A stretch of DNA of 6,726 bases. It comes from Gammaproteobacteria bacterium (GTDB lineage: Bacteria > Pseudomonadota > Gammaproteobacteria > S012-40). The position numbers and the translations under genes were made by a program. Under the pieces are notes generated by a model. That model had not been told where the DNA came from. It searched no databases and worked only from the letters and a program-made list of their open reading frames with translations. Of the stretch, positions 6,266-6,726 are shown piece by piece. The stretch spans positions 1-6,726 of the forward strand of contig JAOTSL010000183.1 of NCBI GenBank assembly GCA_029864945.1, given 5' to 3'. The number at the start of each line of letters is the position of its first letter. The first letter of the stretch is position 1.

Positions 6266-6726
6266 ATGTTAAAACGACTCATTGCGCTGCTTGCAGCGCT
6301 TGCAATCCCATACCTGTTATTCGTTCTGGTTATCAGTCTTAACGAATCAACGACCAAAAAAGAAGAACCTACTAACAAGCAGGTCAACTTTGACGTTAAC
6401 AAACAAAAACAGATAAAACAGCCAAAACCGGAACAAAAACCAAAGCCAAAACGTCCAAAGCCGGCACCACAAATGGCTTCTATCAAGCCGTCAGGTCTGG
6501 GTTCTTCTTTGTCGGGATCGGGATTGAGTTTCGGTATCCCGCAGTTTGATGAAGCAAGTTTCTCTGATATTGACGACAGCGGTCTGCTCGACAGTGTAGA
6601 CGGTAAAACCATGGATAAAGAAACTGTTGATACTGCACCTAAAGTACTAAAACGTTCGCCAGTGGTGTATCCAGAGCTAGCGAGACGCCAGGGTATTAGC
6701 GGGTATGTCACTATGAATGTCTTGAT
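6266..6726 (+). CDS. tonB: TonB2-type energy transducer (partial, 3' end outside window)
   Basis: 153 codons are visible; the frame is open at the window edge. A basic start (MLKR) and one N-terminal membrane helix (about 5-24) form the inner-membrane anchor. A Lys/Pro-rich spanner with KPKPKRPKP (58-66) follows, then a Gly/Ser-rich stretch (about 76-90) and an acidic stretch (about 95-122). The start of the TonB C-terminal domain follows, with YPELARRQGISGYVTMNVL (135-153), the family hallmark (YP, A, GxV-like). Short TonB2 proteins of Vibrio are about 200 residues, so some 50-60 residues are probably missing. The Pro-rich region is much shorter than in E. coli TonB, typical of TonB2. It starts 27 bases after exbD; the ribosome binding site is poor. 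In related operons a TPR-repeat protein gene usually follows. Confidence 0.92.
   Translation, partial: MLKRLIALLAALAIPYLLFVLVISLNESTTKKEEPTNKQVNFDVNKQKQIKQPKPEQKPKPKRPKPAPQMASIKPSGLGSSLSGSGLSFGIPQFDEASFSDIDDSGLLDSVDGKTMDKETVDTAPKVLKRSPVVYPELARRQGISGYVTMNVL

Noticed and set aside
6235..6711. 158-codon open frame on the minus strand, opposite tonB
   Set aside because: The + strand frame encodes a clear TonB with anchor, Lys/Pro spanner and C-terminal domain motif. The Gly/Phe/Cys-rich antisense peptide is the mirror of the Lys/Pro codons.

Overview
This window looks like part of the chromosome of a marine-type gammaproteobacterium (Vibrio, Shewanella or Alteromonas-like; genus not determinable). 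The main reason is a Vibrio-type TonB2 energy-transduction operon in its usual order: DUF3450 periplasmic protein, TtpC-like MotA/TolQ/ExbB protein, ExbB, ExbD, TonB. The DNA is moderately AT-rich, all real genes are on the + strand, and no mobile element, RNA gene or CRISPR array was seen.

Layout: (1) Bases 1-60 hold the last 19 codons of an upstream gene. Its product ends in Phe and resembles the last strand of an outer-membrane beta-barrel, probably a TonB-dependent receptor. (2) Bases 83-2659 encode an 858-residue outer-membrane lipoprotein made of two homologous halves of about 410 residues, probably right-handed beta-helix folds. (3) A strong intrinsic terminator at 2689-2725 closes this first transcription unit. 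(4) An AT-rich gap of about 400 bases ends in a four-copy, 11-bp-period array (3008-3047). The array matches the layout of a PhoB (Pho) box and lies 10 bp upstream of a good -10 hexamer. (5) From 3136 to the window end lies a tightly packed TonB2 operon (gaps of 2, 5, 21 and 27 bases). Its tonB gene runs off the window at codon 153.

How the parts could work together (inference): the receptor and the duplicated lipoprotein would form an outer-membrane capture and import unit. The ExbB/ExbD/TtpC motor would drive TonB, using the proton gradient, to open that receptor. The DUF3450 and TtpC coiled-coil domains would act in the periplasm. If the Pho-like box is real, the motor operon is induced under phosphate limitation instead of, or in addition to, the iron (Fur) control usual for TonB2 systems. 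That would point to a phosphorus-containing substrate. The regulatory proposal is the most novel point here and rests on sequence pattern alone.
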